A stretch of DNA of 38,066 nucleotides from contig NZ_CAVK010000049.1 in assembly GCF_000382885.1 (NCBI RefSeq), forward strand, positions 1 through 38,066. Reading direction: 5' to 3'. Both the position numbers and the translations under genes were made by a program. This stretch comes from Sphingobium indicum BiD32 (GTDB taxonomy: Bacteria > Pseudomonadota > Alphaproteobacteria > Sphingomonadales > Sphingomonadaceae). Position 1 is the stretch's first letter. Each line of letters opens with the position of its first letter. Below the pieces are notes generated by a model. The model was not told the DNA's origin. It searched no databases and saw nothing but the letters and a program-made list of their open reading frames with translations. Below are positions 30,151 to 38,066 of the stretch, in pieces.

Positions 30151-32931
30151 TCAATGCGCCGCGCCCCAACTCGGCCCCGTGCCGATCTCGACCCCCAGCG
30201 GCACGCTCAGTTTGACGATCGGCTCGGCGGCGCTTTCCATCACGTTGCGGATCACCGCGCTGGCCGCGTCCACGTCGCCCTCCGGCAACTCGAACACCAG
30301 TTCGTCATGCACCTGCAACAGCATCCTGACGCCCGGCAGCCCCGCCGCCTCCAGCGCCGGGTCCATGCGCGCCATCGCCCGCTTGATGATGTCAGCGCTG
30401 GTCCCCTGGATCGGCGCGTTGATCGCGGCGCGTTCGGCGCCCTGCCGTTCGTGCTGGATGGATGCGCGGATACGCGGGAACCAGGTCTTTCGCCCGAACA
30501 AAGTCTCGGTATAGCCGCGTTCCCGCGCCTTCTCGATCGTTTCGTTGATGTAGATGCTGATGCCGGGGAATCGTTCATAATATTTGGCGATCATTTCCTG
30601 CGCTTCGTCGGCGCTGATCTCCAGCCGCCCGGCCAGTCCCCAGCGGGAGATGCCGTAGAGGATCGCGAAGTTGATCGTCTTGGCGCGGCCGCGCGTGTCG
30701 CGATTGACCTCGCCGAACAACTGCTTGGCGGTGGCGGCGTGAATATCCTCGCCCGCCGCGAAAGCCTCTTTCAGCGCAGGCACATCGGCCATATGCGCGG
30801 CCAGCCGCAGCTCGATCTGGCTATAGTCCGCCGCCAGGATGACATTGCCGGGTTCAGCGACAAAGGCATGGCGGATCTGCCGCCCGACTTCGGTGCGGAT
30901 CGGGATATTTTGCAGATTGGGATCGGTCGAGGAAAGCCGCCCGGTCTGCGCCCCTGTCAGCGAGTAGCTGGTGTGGACCCGGCCCGTATCCTTGTTGATC
31001 TGCGCCTGTAGCGCGTCGGTATAGGTGGACTTCAGCTTGGAAAGCTGCCGCCATTCCAATATCTTGCTGGCAATTGGCGCGCCCTGCGCCGCCAGTTGTT
31101 CAAGGATGGTGACGTCGGTGGAATAGGCGCCCGACTTGCCCTTCTTGCCGCCCTTATAGCCCATCTTGTCGAACAGGATCGCGCCCAGTTGCTGGGTCGA
31201 TCCGATCGCGAAGGGCTGCCCGGCCAGTTCGTGAATCTCGGTCTCCAGCGCGGCGATGCCTGCGGTAAATTCGCCCGACAGCCGCGCCAGATGCTCGCGA
31301 TCCACCTTGATCCCGCGATGCTCCATCCGCGCGATCACCGGGACCAAAGGCCGGTCGACCAGCTCATACACCCGGTTCGCGCCCTCGTTCGCCACCCGCG
31401 TCTTGAACAATTTCCAGAGCCGCAATGTCACGTCCGCATCCTCGGCGGCATAGGCGGTCGCCTTGTCCAGCGGTACTTCACCGAACGTGATCTGATTCTT
31501 GCCGGTGCCGACCACCTCCTTGAAACTGATGCACTCATGATTGAGGTGCGTTCGCGCCGCTTCGTCCATGCCATGGCCCGACAGGCTTTGACCGGCATCC
31601 AGGTCGAAGCTCATGACGATCGTGTCGTCAAACGGGGTGATGGCGATGTCGTGCCGCCGCAGCACGGTCATGTCATATTTCAGGTTCTGGCCGACCTTGA
31701 GGACCGCATCATCCTCCAGCAGGGGTTTCAGCTTCGCCAGCACGGTCGCCAGCGGCAATTGCGCCGGCTTTTCCGCAAACATGTCGCGCCCGCCATGGCC
31801 GACCGGGATGTAGCAGGCCTTGTTGGGTCCGGTGGCGAGGCTGACGCCGACCAACTGGCACGATACACAATCGAGCATGTCGGTTTCGGTGTCGACCGCC
31901 ACTATTCCTTCGGCGGTCGCCAGCGCGATCCACCGGTCTAGCGCCTCCTCGCTCACCACGGTTTCGTAAAGGCTGCGGTCGATCGCCGGCTCCTGTGGTG
32001 CGACCGGGGTGGCGAGGGGTTCAGCGACACTGGCCGATGCGGCGGCCACCGCCACGGCGGCGGCGGGCGCACCCAGCCGGTTGAGCAATGTCTTGAAACC
32101 ATGATGAGTCAGGAAATCCTGCAAAGGCTCCTTGGGAATACCCTTGAGCGTCAGATCGTCGAGCGGTTCGGGCAACGCCATATTGTCATGCAGCGCGACA
32201 AGCCGCCGCGACAGCCGCGCCATGTCGGCATGGGCGATCAGATTTTCCTGCATCTTTGACTTCTTCATCGCGGGCGCGGCCTCCAGTGCCGCCTCCAGCC
32301 CGCCATATTCGACGATCAGCTTGGCCGCCGTCTTGGGACCGATGCCGGGCACGCCGGGGACATTGTCCACACTGTCACCCATCAGCGCCAGCACATCGCC
32401 CAGCTGCTCAGGCTGAACCCCGAATTTGCCGACGACATAATCGGCCCCGCGCCGCTCATTCTTCATCGTGTCATACATATCGACGCCGGGCTGGATCAGT
32501 TGCATCAGATCCTTGTCGCTACTGACGATGGTGACATGCCAGCCCGCCGCGACCGCCGCCCTGGTATAGCTGGCGATCAGGTCGTCCGCCTCATAACCCG
32601 CCTCCTCGATACAGGGGAGGGAGAAGGCGCGGGTCGCGTCGCGGATCATCGGGAATTGCGGGACCAGATCTTCGGGCGCGGGCGGGCGGTTCGCCTTATA
32701 CTGGTCGTACATGTCGTTGCGGAAAGTGTGTGACCCCTTGTCCAGGATCACCGCCATATGGGTCGGGCCTTCTGCTTTGCCCAACTCCTCTGCCAGCTTC
32801 CACAGCATCGTCGTATAGCCATAGACGGCGCCGACCGGTTGGCCATGCTGGTTGGTGAGCGGCGGAAGCTGGTGATAGGCGCGGAAGATGTAGCCGCTGC
32901 CATCGACGAGATAGAGGTGATTCTGGGTCAT
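30151..32931 (-). CDS. polA: DNA polymerase I
   Basis: 926 aa, three domains. The 5'-3' exonuclease/flap domain (~1-290) starts LYLVDGSGYIFRAYH and carries the acidic clusters EEAGYEADDLIA and SSDKDLMQL, then the H3TH motif GVPGIGPKTAAKL. The 3'-5' proofreading domain (~325-520) is intact: VAVDTETDML (Exo I), GQNLKYDMTVL (Exo II) and YAAEDADVTLRLW (Exo III). The polymerase domain shows motif A AADYSQIELRLAAH, motif B RGRAKTINFAILYG and motif C LLQVHDELVFE. Role: Okazaki fragment processing and gap filling in repair. No clear ribosome site precedes the ATG. An alanine/valine-rich linker (AVAVAAASASVAEPLATPVAP) joins the first two domains. Confidence 0.97.
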   Translation of the reverse strand: MTQNHLYLVDGSGYIFRAYHQLPPLTNQHGQPVGAVYGYTTMLWKLAEELGKAEGPTHMAVILDKGSHTFRNDMYDQYKANRPPAPEDLVPQFPMIRDATRAFSLPCIEEAGYEADDLIASYTRAAVAAGWHVTIVSSDKDLMQLIQPGVDMYDTMKNERRGADYVVGKFGVQPEQLGDVLALMGDSVDNVPGVPGIGPKTAAKLIVEYGGLEAALEAAPAMKKSKMQENLIAHADMARLSRRLVALHDNMALPEPLDDLTLKGIPKEPLQDFLTHHGFKTLLNRLGAPAAAVAVAAASASVAEPLATPVAPQEPAIDRSLYETVVSEEALDRWIALATAEGIVAVDTETDMLDCVSCQLVGVSLATGPNKACYIPVGHGGRDMFAEKPAQLPLATVLAKLKPLLEDDAVLKVGQNLKYDMTVLRRHDIAITPFDDTIVMSFDLDAGQSLSGHGMDEAARTHLNHECISFKEVVGTGKNQITFGEVPLDKATAYAAEDADVTLRLWKLFKTRVANEGANRVYELVDRPLVPVIARMEHRGIKVDREHLARLSGEFTAGIAALETEIHELAGQPFAIGSTQQLGAILFDKMGYKGGKKGKSGAYSTDVTILEQLAAQGAPIASKILEWRQLSKLKSTYTDALQAQINKDTGRVHTSYSLTGAQTGRLSSTDPNLQNIPIRTEVGRQIRHAFVAEPGNVILAADYSQIELRLAAHMADVPALKEAFAAGEDIHAATAKQLFGEVNRDTRGRAKTINFAILYGISRWGLAGRLEISADEAQEMIAKYYERFPGISIYINETIEKARERGYTETLFGRKTWFPRIRASIQHERQGAERAAINAPIQGTSADIIKRAMARMDPALEAAGLPGVRMLLQVHDELVFELPEGDVDAASAVIRNVMESAAEPIVKLSVPLGVEIGTGPSWGAAH

Positions 32932-32947
32932 GGGAAAGGGGGATAGA

Positions 32948-32992
32948 GCATCGCGCAGAAAAGTGGGAACCGGTTTTCTGCTTCAGCGATGC
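32948..32992. repeat. Alphaproteobacterial-type palindromic repeat upstream of polA
   Basis: GCATCGC/GCGATGC (32948-32954, 32986-32992) encloses CAGAAAA/TTTTCTG (32956-32962, 32974-32980) around the loop GTGGGAACCGG. The AAAAGTGGGAACCGGTTTT core is a motif I know as frequently repeated in alphaproteobacterial genomes. It lies between the LytTR stop and the polA start. Confidence 0.7.
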
Positions 32993-33031
32993 GACCGCAA
33001 AATTGCCGGTTATGCAGTCTCCCTCCCGTCG

Positions 33032-33826
33032 TCAGGCCGACAGAAAGCCCGACTGCTGGAGCCGATCGACCGAATCGCGCGCCACCGGCACGCGCAGGCC
33101 GTTCGCCAGCCGGATTTCCCGGTTGCGGCCGTTGCCCAGCGTTTCCGCCACGGCGTCTCGCGCCACCCACCAGCTGCGATGGGTTTGCTCGCCCGGTGTC
33201 GCGTCCATTTCCGCGATGGCGTCGCGCAGCCGGATCAGCAGGAGTTCGCTCTGTCCCCGGCCGTGGACGCGGACATAATGATCTTCGCTCTCCAGCGCGG
33301 CAATCTCGCCGGTAAAGCGCGGGCTGAGCCGGGCGTATAGGCGCGGGCGGTCGGCAGCCGGGCCGCCGCCCTGTGCAGGCGGCGCGGCCGGGATGATTCG
33401 CCGGGACATGGTGCCATCGTAAAAGCGCAGCAGATGCGCGTCCGCCCGATCGGCCCAGGCCGCGACGACCATGATCAGGGCCGCGCACAGGGCGGTGAAG
33501 GGCAACAGGCCGCTAAAGCCGCCCAACTGGCGCACTTCCTCCATTCCTGCCCATTCCCACAAAAGCGCCATGGGGATGCTCGACAGCATCAATCCGCAAA
33601 AGACGATCGTGCCGTGCGGCAGCGCAGTCGCGCGGGCCAGCCAGCTCCAGAAGATCATCGTCGGCCGCACGACGATATAGGCACCCAGCAACAACAGGCC
33701 CCAGCGCCCCGTGCGATGGACGAAGTCGCCGGCCAGATAGGTGCCGAACGGTCCCAGAAAGCCGGCAATCGCCGCCAGCGGCAGCATCGCCCATAGTTCC
33801 AATATCGTCCGACGCAGCCGTTTCAC
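33032..33826 (-). CDS. Membrane-anchored LytTR-family DNA-binding regulator
   Basis: 264 aa from a GTG at 33826 with GGGAGGG 8 nt upstream. The frame stays open to 33988, but the extra 54 residues are polar and have no ribosome site. Four predicted helices (~10-35, 45-68, 75-97, 105-127: MLPLAAIAGFLGPFG, GLLLLGAYIVVRP, TIVFCGLMLSSIPMALLW, LPFTALCAALIMVVAAW) are followed by a Pro/Ala linker and a C-terminal LytTR domain (~165-262) with ALESEDHYVRVHG, LLIRLRDAIAEM, HRSWWVARDAV and REIRLANGLRVPVAR. LytTR domains bind DNA as beta-sheet modules. This membrane-fused form has no receiver domain and probably senses an envelope signal. It is divergent from the 30-residue ORF. Confidence 0.88.
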   Translation of the reverse strand: MKRLRRTILELWAMLPLAAIAGFLGPFGTYLAGDFVHRTGRWGLLLLGAYIVVRPTMIFWSWLARATALPHGTIVFCGLMLSSIPMALLWEWAGMEEVRQLGGFSGLLPFTALCAALIMVVAAWADRADAHLLRFYDGTMSRRIIPAAPPAQGGGPAADRPRLYARLSPRFTGEIAALESEDHYVRVHGRGQSELLLIRLRDAIAEMDATPGEQTHRSWWVARDAVAETLGNGRNREIRLANGLRVPVARDSVDRLQQSGFLSA

Positions 33827-34008
33827 GGATCGTGCCCTCCCGTTCGCGAAGCGCGAACCGCTACTGTCGCGCTTTTCCGGGGGTTTTGAAAGGGAATCGC
33901 TGCGTGACGCAATCGGGCTTGCGCGCAAATCGCCGGGGCGCAGGCACTGTCTGGCCATGGGGTGTTGCCGGATGGTCCGGTCACCCACATTATCAAAAGG
34001 ATGGTTTC

Positions 34009-34101
34009 ATGACCCAGTATCTCAAGCCCGCCAACATGCTGATCGCCCTTGGCGTCGCCTTTCTCGGCCAGGTCGCGATGTTCGCGCTGGTCCTCAACTG
34101 A
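34009..34101 (+). CDS. Putative 30-residue single-helix membrane protein
   Basis: ATG at 34009 with AAGGA 8 nt upstream. The product is a polar MTQYLKPANM start followed by one hydrophobic helix (LIALGVAFLGQVAMFALVLN), 30 aa in total. The stop is followed by a palindrome at 34118-34149. It is divergent from the membrane LytTR regulator (182 nt between starts). I do not recognise a named family. The good ribosome site, helix and terminator-like structure make it more than a chance frame. Confidence 0.5.
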   Translation: MTQYLKPANMLIALGVAFLGQVAMFALVLN

Positions 34102-34117
34102 TGCTACAGGGCGGATA

Positions 34118-34149
34118 AAGGGGCGGGCGTCGTTCGGCGCACGCCCCTT
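34118..34149. terminator. Probable shared terminator
   Basis: AAGGGGCG and CGCCCCTT arms, 16 nt apart, lie between the 30-residue ORF (ending 34101) and the convergent beta-lactamase-like gene (ending 34153). T-tracts are short on both strands, so efficiency may be modest. Confidence 0.6.
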
Positions 34150-34152
34150 ATC

Positions 34153-35283
34153 TCATTTCGGCTCGTGATTGGCCGCTACCGCCTTGGCCACGGCCTGCAT
34201 CAGCGCCCAGCGTTCCGGGATGCTGACCGTAGTGCTGCCGATCATCACCGCCACGGCGTAACTCGTGCCATCGGGCGCGGTCATGATGCCGATATCGTTA
34301 AAGCCGGTCGATCGCGGCGGCAGATCCTGCCCGGTGCCGGTCTTGTGCAGATAGGACCAGCCCGGCGGCACGCCGCCCTTGATCCGTTGCGGCCCGGTCT
34401 TGGCTTCCGACATGATCGACAGCAACAGACGCGATGAAGTTGCGGACAGCATGTCCCCCTGCTTCAGCTTCGCCAGCGCCTGGACGATCGAGGCGGGGGC
34501 TGCACCGTCGGGTGGACTGGCGAGATAATTGTCCAGCGCCTTCACCCGCGCCGCCATCGGCACTTTGGCGCGGGCGGCGTAGAAATTGCGCCCGATCGCA
34601 TAATCCTGCCGCCATTCCAGACCTGCCGTGGTCGATTGCAGCAGCCGTTCGCCCGGACCAAAGCGAATATCCTTGATCATCCGCCGCGCCAGAAAACCGC
34701 GTACCGCGTCCGGCCCACCGACCGCGCGCAGCAGCGTGTCATTGGCGGTATTGTCGCTCTGGGTCATGGCCCGGCGCATCAGGTCGGAGTAACTGGTGGT
34801 CCAGCCGCCATCTTTAAGCATGGCAGCGGATGGCTGGTGGAACAGGGTCAGGTCATTGCGGGTGATGGTCGTCGTGTCGGTCAGGCGCAGCTTGCCCCGG
34901 TCGACCGCGTCGAGGAAGGTCATCGCCACCCAGAGTTTCGACACGCTTTGCTGCGGGAACAAAGCGTTGCCGTTCCAGGCGACGGTCCAGTCCGCGCCGA
35001 TCCGTCGCACGGCGATGCCGACCTTGCCCCGGAAGCTTTGCCCCAGATTGCGTACGACGCTGACCAGCGCGGGGGAGGGGGTTTCGGTCTGGTCGATCTC
35101 GCGATAAGGCAGCGGCGGATTGGCGACCTCGCGGATCGGCCATGTATTGGTGGTGGGCTGCACCCGCTGCGGCGCGGGGGCAGCCTGCGCCGGACGCGGT
35201 TCGGGCGCGCTTACGCAAGCGGACAGCGCCGCCATCAACAGGACCAGGCGCGCAGAAGCACCCCGGCGTTCATTCGATGTCAT
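34153..35283 (-). CDS. Class A beta-lactamase-like lipoprotein (serine hydrolase)
   Basis: 376 aa from the ATG at 35283, which opens a lipoprotein signal with lipobox LSAC (C23). A Pro/Ala-rich stretch (~25-65) leads to the penicillin-binding fold. Motifs: S113VSK116 (nucleophile motif), S176DN178, E212 (GERLLQ) and K314TG316. The S113-S176 spacing is 63 and S176-E212 is 36, like S70-S130-E166 in class A enzymes, so E212 fits E166; position 170 is then Gln216 rather than Asn. About 34 extra residues lie between E212 and KTG relative to standard class A enzymes. It may be a beta-lactamase, or a relative with altered deacylation. It is divergent from the alpha/beta hydrolase gene. Confidence 0.82.
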   Translation of the reverse strand: MTSNERRGASARLVLLMAALSACVSAPEPRPAQAAPAPQRVQPTTNTWPIREVANPPLPYREIDQTETPSPALVSVVRNLGQSFRGKVGIAVRRIGADWTVAWNGNALFPQQSVSKLWVAMTFLDAVDRGKLRLTDTTTITRNDLTLFHQPSAAMLKDGGWTTSYSDLMRRAMTQSDNTANDTLLRAVGGPDAVRGFLARRMIKDIRFGPGERLLQSTTAGLEWRQDYAIGRNFYAARAKVPMAARVKALDNYLASPPDGAAPASIVQALAKLKQGDMLSATSSRLLLSIMSEAKTGPQRIKGGVPPGWSYLHKTGTGQDLPPRSTGFNDIGIMTAPDGTSYAVAVMIGSTTVSIPERWALMQAVAKAVAANHEPK

Positions 35284-35453
35284 TCCATTCCCCGCACTCT
35301 GCAAGCGCCATTTAGGGGCAACCACCCGGTAAGCGGGCAAGGCTGATGCGACGAATGATTCCACAAATGCGATGTAAGGAGGCTGAACGGGGAACCGGAG
35401 ACAGCCAGCCTATGCTCAGTTGCGGTTAAGCCGGCGGGAGGCAATAGGACGGC

Positions 35454-36299
35454 ATGATGGATCAAGGCATGGACAGGCGGGCGCTGATTGGCGGGGTGCT
35501 GGCAGCGGGTGGATTGCTGTGGAGCGGGACGGCGGAGGCTGTGCCGTTCTCCTCGCGCCGGATTGCGGTGACTGTGCGGGGATCGGGGCGTGATGTGCTG
35601 CTGATCCCCGGCCTCGCCAGTGGTCCGGGCATCTGGAACGGGGTGTTGGGCGCGGTGCCGGGATATCGTTTCCATCTGGTCCAGGTGCGCGGTTTTGCAG
35701 GCCTTGCGCCGGAGGCCAATGCCAGCGGTCCGTTGGTCCAGCCGCTGGCTGACGAGATCGCCCGCTACATCACAATGTCGGGCCTGAAGCGCCCGGCGAT
35801 CGTGGGTCATTCCATGGGTGGCACGCTGGCGATGATGCTGGGGCTGAAGGGCGTTGCGGGTCGGGTGATGGTGGTCGATATGCTGCCGGCCGGGGCGGCG
35901 ATGGTGGGCGGCACCGCCAGTGGCCTGGGCTTTCTGGCCGATCAACTGGGCGGTTATCTGACTGGAACAGTGGCGGGGCGGCGCTATCTGGCACAGATAG
36001 TGGGGCAAGCACCCGGAGCAAAGGGCAGCGATCCCGACGTGATCGCCAGCGCCTTGCGCGATCTGGCCAATATCGATCTTGGCCCGCAACTCGCGCGGCT
36101 GAGCGTTCCGCTGGAGGTGGTCTATGCGGTCGGGGCGGACCGGGAACAGGCCGCTATCATCGCCAGCCGGTTCCGCGCCGCTTATGCCCCCAAGAAAGAT
36201 GCGCTGCTGCGCGCCATTGGTCCCAGCGGCCATATGGTAATGGCTGACCAGCCCGTGCGTTTTCACGCGGCGCTCGGCACTTTCCTTAAGGATATTTGA
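35454..36299 (+). CDS. Exported alpha/beta-fold hydrolase
   Basis: 281 aa. The N-terminus (MDRRALIGGVLAAGGLL ... AEA) is a signal sequence with a paired Arg, Tat-like but lacking the full consensus; cleavage near residue 29. The fold shows the oxyanion segment LLIPGLASGPGIW, the nucleophile elbow GHSMGG with S120, and the late histidine H260 (GPSGHMVMADQP); the acid is probably D229 (VGADRE). An insertion at ~140-190 would form the lid. The substrate is unknown; esterase-type activity is the family default. Tandem ATGs at 35454 and 35457 and a third at 35469 are possible starts; AGGA is 5-8 nt before the first two. Confidence 0.85.
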   Translation: MMDQGMDRRALIGGVLAAGGLLWSGTAEAVPFSSRRIAVTVRGSGRDVLLIPGLASGPGIWNGVLGAVPGYRFHLVQVRGFAGLAPEANASGPLVQPLADEIARYITMSGLKRPAIVGHSMGGTLAMMLGLKGVAGRVMVVDMLPAGAAMVGGTASGLGFLADQLGGYLTGTVAGRRYLAQIVGQAPGAKGSDPDVIASALRDLANIDLGPQLARLSVPLEVVYAVGADREQAAIIASRFRAAYAPKKDALLRAIGPSGHMVMADQPVRFHAALGTFLKDI

Positions 36300-36380
36300 C
36301 GCACGTCAATGCGCGCCTCTGCGGATGGGGATAGGGCGGAGATACCGGATGGGCCTCCCCGCCTGTCCCTCCTCCACCTT

Positions 36381-36417
36381 AAGGCGCGGCGCTGACCCCG
36401 GCGACCGCGCCTTTTTT
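36381..36417 (+). terminator. Terminator after the hydrolase gene, overlapping the nadB stop
   Basis: AAGGCGCGG and CCGCGCCTT arms with a 15-nt loop, then T6 (36412-36417). The T-tract runs into the nadB stop codon (TAA on the other strand, 36416-36418). Only the rightward transcript has a T-tract. Confidence 0.8.
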
Positions 36418-38020
36418 ATGGCGCCAGCACCGTATCCACCGCAGCCTTCAGCATATCGGGATAATCGAGCGTATAGTGCAATCCCCGGCTTTCCTTGCGG
36501 TGGAGCGCCGAGCGTACCACCAGCCGGGCAACCTCCAGCAGGTTGCGCAGTTCGATGAGGTCCGGGGTCACGCGGAAATTGCCGTAATAATCGTCCACCT
36601 CCTGCGCCAGCAGGGCGACACGATGCTGGGCGCGTTCCAGCCGCTTGGTGGTACGGACGATGCCGACATAATCCCACATGAAGCGGCGGATTTCCTTCCA
36701 GTTATGCTGGACGATGACTTCTTCGTCGCTGTTGGTGACGCGGCTTTCGTCCCAGGCGCGGATCGGTGGGGGTGCCGGCAGTTCGTCCCAATGGGCGCGG
36801 ATATGGCTGGCGGCGGCTTCGCCGAACACGAAACATTCGAGCAGCGAGTTGGACGCCAGGCGATTGGCGCCGTGGAGGCCGCTTTCGCTGACTTCTCCCG
36901 CGGCATAAAGGCCGGGCAGGTCGGTGCGCCCGTCCAGGTCGATCACCACCCCGCCGCAGGTATAATGTTGCGCCGGGACGACCGGGATCGGTTCCCTGGT
37001 GATGTCGATATCCAGGTCGAGGAGGCGCGCATAGATGGTCGGGAAGTGATGCTTCACGAACGCTGGCTCTTTATGGCTGATGTCGAGATGGACATAATCG
37101 AGGCCGAGCCGCTTGATTTCATGGTCGATGGCGCGGGCCACGACGTCGCGCGGTGCCAGTTCCTCGCGCGGGTCGAAGCGCGGCATGAAACGCTCGCCGC
37201 CGCCCGGCACGCCGGGGGGGAGTTTCAGATGCCCGCCCTCGCCGCGCACCGCTTCGGTAATCAGGAAATTCTTGACCTCCAGATTATAGAGGCAGGTCGG
37301 GTGGAACTGGTTCATCTCCATGTTCGACACGCGGCACCCCGCGCGCCAGGCCATGGCGATACCATCGCCGGTCGCACCGCGCGGAGCGGTGGAGAAGAGA
37401 TAGGTGCGGCCCGCGCCGCCGGTGCACAGGATCGTCGCCTTGCCCAGCAGCGCATCGACATGCTTGGTCTTTTTGTTGAAGGCATAGACGCCCCAGACAT
37501 GGCCATCGCCCGAATAGCGCTCGCCATGGCGGCTGGTGATGAGGTCGATGGCGATCAGATCCTCGACCAGGGTGATGTTGGGATTGGCTCGTGCGGCTTT
37601 CAGCAGCGCGATCTGCACCGCATGGCCGGTGGCGTCATCGACATGGACGATGCGGCGATGGCTGTGCCCGCCCTCGCGCGTCAGGTGCCAGCGGTCACCA
37701 AAATCCTCGCCCGCGTTGAACGGGACGCCGAGTTTGGCGAGGCGCTCGATCGCGGCGGGGGCTTGCGAGACGACGAACTCCACCGTCGCGCGATCGTTGA
37801 GACCTGCGCCCGCCACCATCGTATCCTCGACATGGGCGTCGAAACTGTCGCCCGCATCCAGCACTGCGGCGATCCCCCCCTGTGCCCAGTTGGTGGAGCC
37901 GCCATCCAGCGCACCCTTGGCCAGCACCAGCACCTTGCGATCCTGCGCCAGATTGATGGCCGCGGTCAGACCCGCCGCGCCCGAACCGATGATGATGACG
38001 TCGTGGGTGATGGTGGGCAT
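36416..38020 (-). CDS. nadB: L-aspartate oxidase
   Basis: 534 aa. The N-terminal FAD dinucleotide motif GSGAAGL (12-18) is followed by GGSTNWAQGGIAA, the conserved flavin-contact segment of NadB/succinate dehydrogenase flavoproteins. Other family features are CTGGAGRTYLFST, MEMNQFHPTCLY, FMPRFDPREELAPRDVVARAI, HYTCGGVVIDLDGRTDLPGLYAAGE and NRLASNSLLECFVFGE, with a helical C-terminal domain (~430-534). Reaction: L-aspartate to iminoaspartate, reducing FAD; iminoaspartate then goes to quinolinate by NadA for NAD synthesis. The ribosome site is weak. Partner genes nadA and nadC are not in the window, but the upstream flank is cut off at the edge. Confidence 0.96.
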   Translation of the reverse strand: MPTITHDVIIIGSGAAGLTAAINLAQDRKVLVLAKGALDGGSTNWAQGGIAAVLDAGDSFDAHVEDTMVAGAGLNDRATVEFVVSQAPAAIERLAKLGVPFNAGEDFGDRWHLTREGGHSHRRIVHVDDATGHAVQIALLKAARANPNITLVEDLIAIDLITSRHGERYSGDGHVWGVYAFNKKTKHVDALLGKATILCTGGAGRTYLFSTAPRGATGDGIAMAWRAGCRVSNMEMNQFHPTCLYNLEVKNFLITEAVRGEGGHLKLPPGVPGGGERFMPRFDPREELAPRDVVARAIDHEIKRLGLDYVHLDISHKEPAFVKHHFPTIYARLLDLDIDITREPIPVVPAQHYTCGGVVIDLDGRTDLPGLYAAGEVSESGLHGANRLASNSLLECFVFGEAAASHIRAHWDELPAPPPIRAWDESRVTNSDEEVIVQHNWKEIRRFMWDYVGIVRTTKRLERAQHRVALLAQEVDDYYGNFRVTPDLIELRNLLEVARLVVRSALHRKESRGLHYTLDYPDMLKAAVDTVLAP

Positions 38021-38066
38021 CTGCGTTCTTGCTGCTTCTTACTTACTCCCCTCCCGCAGGCGGGAG

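Noticed and set aside
1..38066. tRNA, rRNA, CRISPR, IS element or prophage
   Set aside because: No cloverleaf-like segment, regular spaced repeats, transposase or phage protein was found by reading both strands; a dedicated search was not possible.

Overview
The window is GC-rich chromosomal DNA, densely packed with genes. It most likely comes from a sphingomonad (Alphaproteobacteria, Sphingomonadaceae). This is inferred from the mix of a TonB-dependent receptor with sugar hydrolases, the non-phosphorylative L-arabinose enzymes, and intergenic palindromes of the kinds scattered through sphingomonad and other alphaproteobacterial genomes. No phage, IS element, CRISPR array, tRNA or rRNA was seen.

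Region 1 (53-10677) is an arabinan/L-arabinose locus. A leftward operon encodes an FAH-family AraD1-like enzyme, an L-arabinose 1-dehydrogenase-like Gfo/Idh protein, and three exported arabinan hydrolases (GH51, an endo-arabinanase-like GH43, and an exo-type GH43 with a Tat signal). A GntR/FadR regulator is divergent from it. A FucP-type sugar:H+ symporter follows, divergent from an exported aldose 1-epimerase and an SMP-30 lactonase. The logic is depolymerisation outside the cytoplasm, mutarotation there, import of the free sugar, then oxidation, lactone opening and dehydration. An arabonate dehydratase and an alpha-ketoglutaric semialdehyde dehydrogenase would complete the route, but neither is in the window.

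Region 2 (10930-19546) looks like a raffinose/sucrose-type locus. It has a TonB-dependent receptor, a divergent TPR + 2OG-Fe(II) oxygenase, and a leftward operon of GH68 sucrase, ROK fructokinase and exported GH36 alpha-galactosidase. Identical LacI-type palindromes (GCAAACGTTTGC) lie upstream of the receptor and upstream of the GH68 operon, tying the two units into one probable regulon. No LacI repressor gene is present.

Region 3 (19569-38020) is mostly housekeeping and mixed genes: a small membrane protein, Kup potassium transporter, a YheS-like ABC-F ATPase, an exported TPR-CHAT putative protease, a divergent cysteinyl-tRNA synthetase, a 582-nt gene-free stretch with strong hairpins, a Bax inhibitor-1 family protein with a small zinc-ribbon protein, DNA polymerase I, a membrane LytTR regulator, a 30-residue membrane ORF, an atypical class A beta-lactamase-like lipoprotein, an exported alpha/beta hydrolase, and L-aspartate oxidase.

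Most worth following up: the shared LacI operators with the receptor/oxygenase pair, the hairpins with C-rich loops before the Bax inhibitor gene, the exported CHAT protein, the unusual CysRS, and the beta-lactamase with Gln in place of Asn170.
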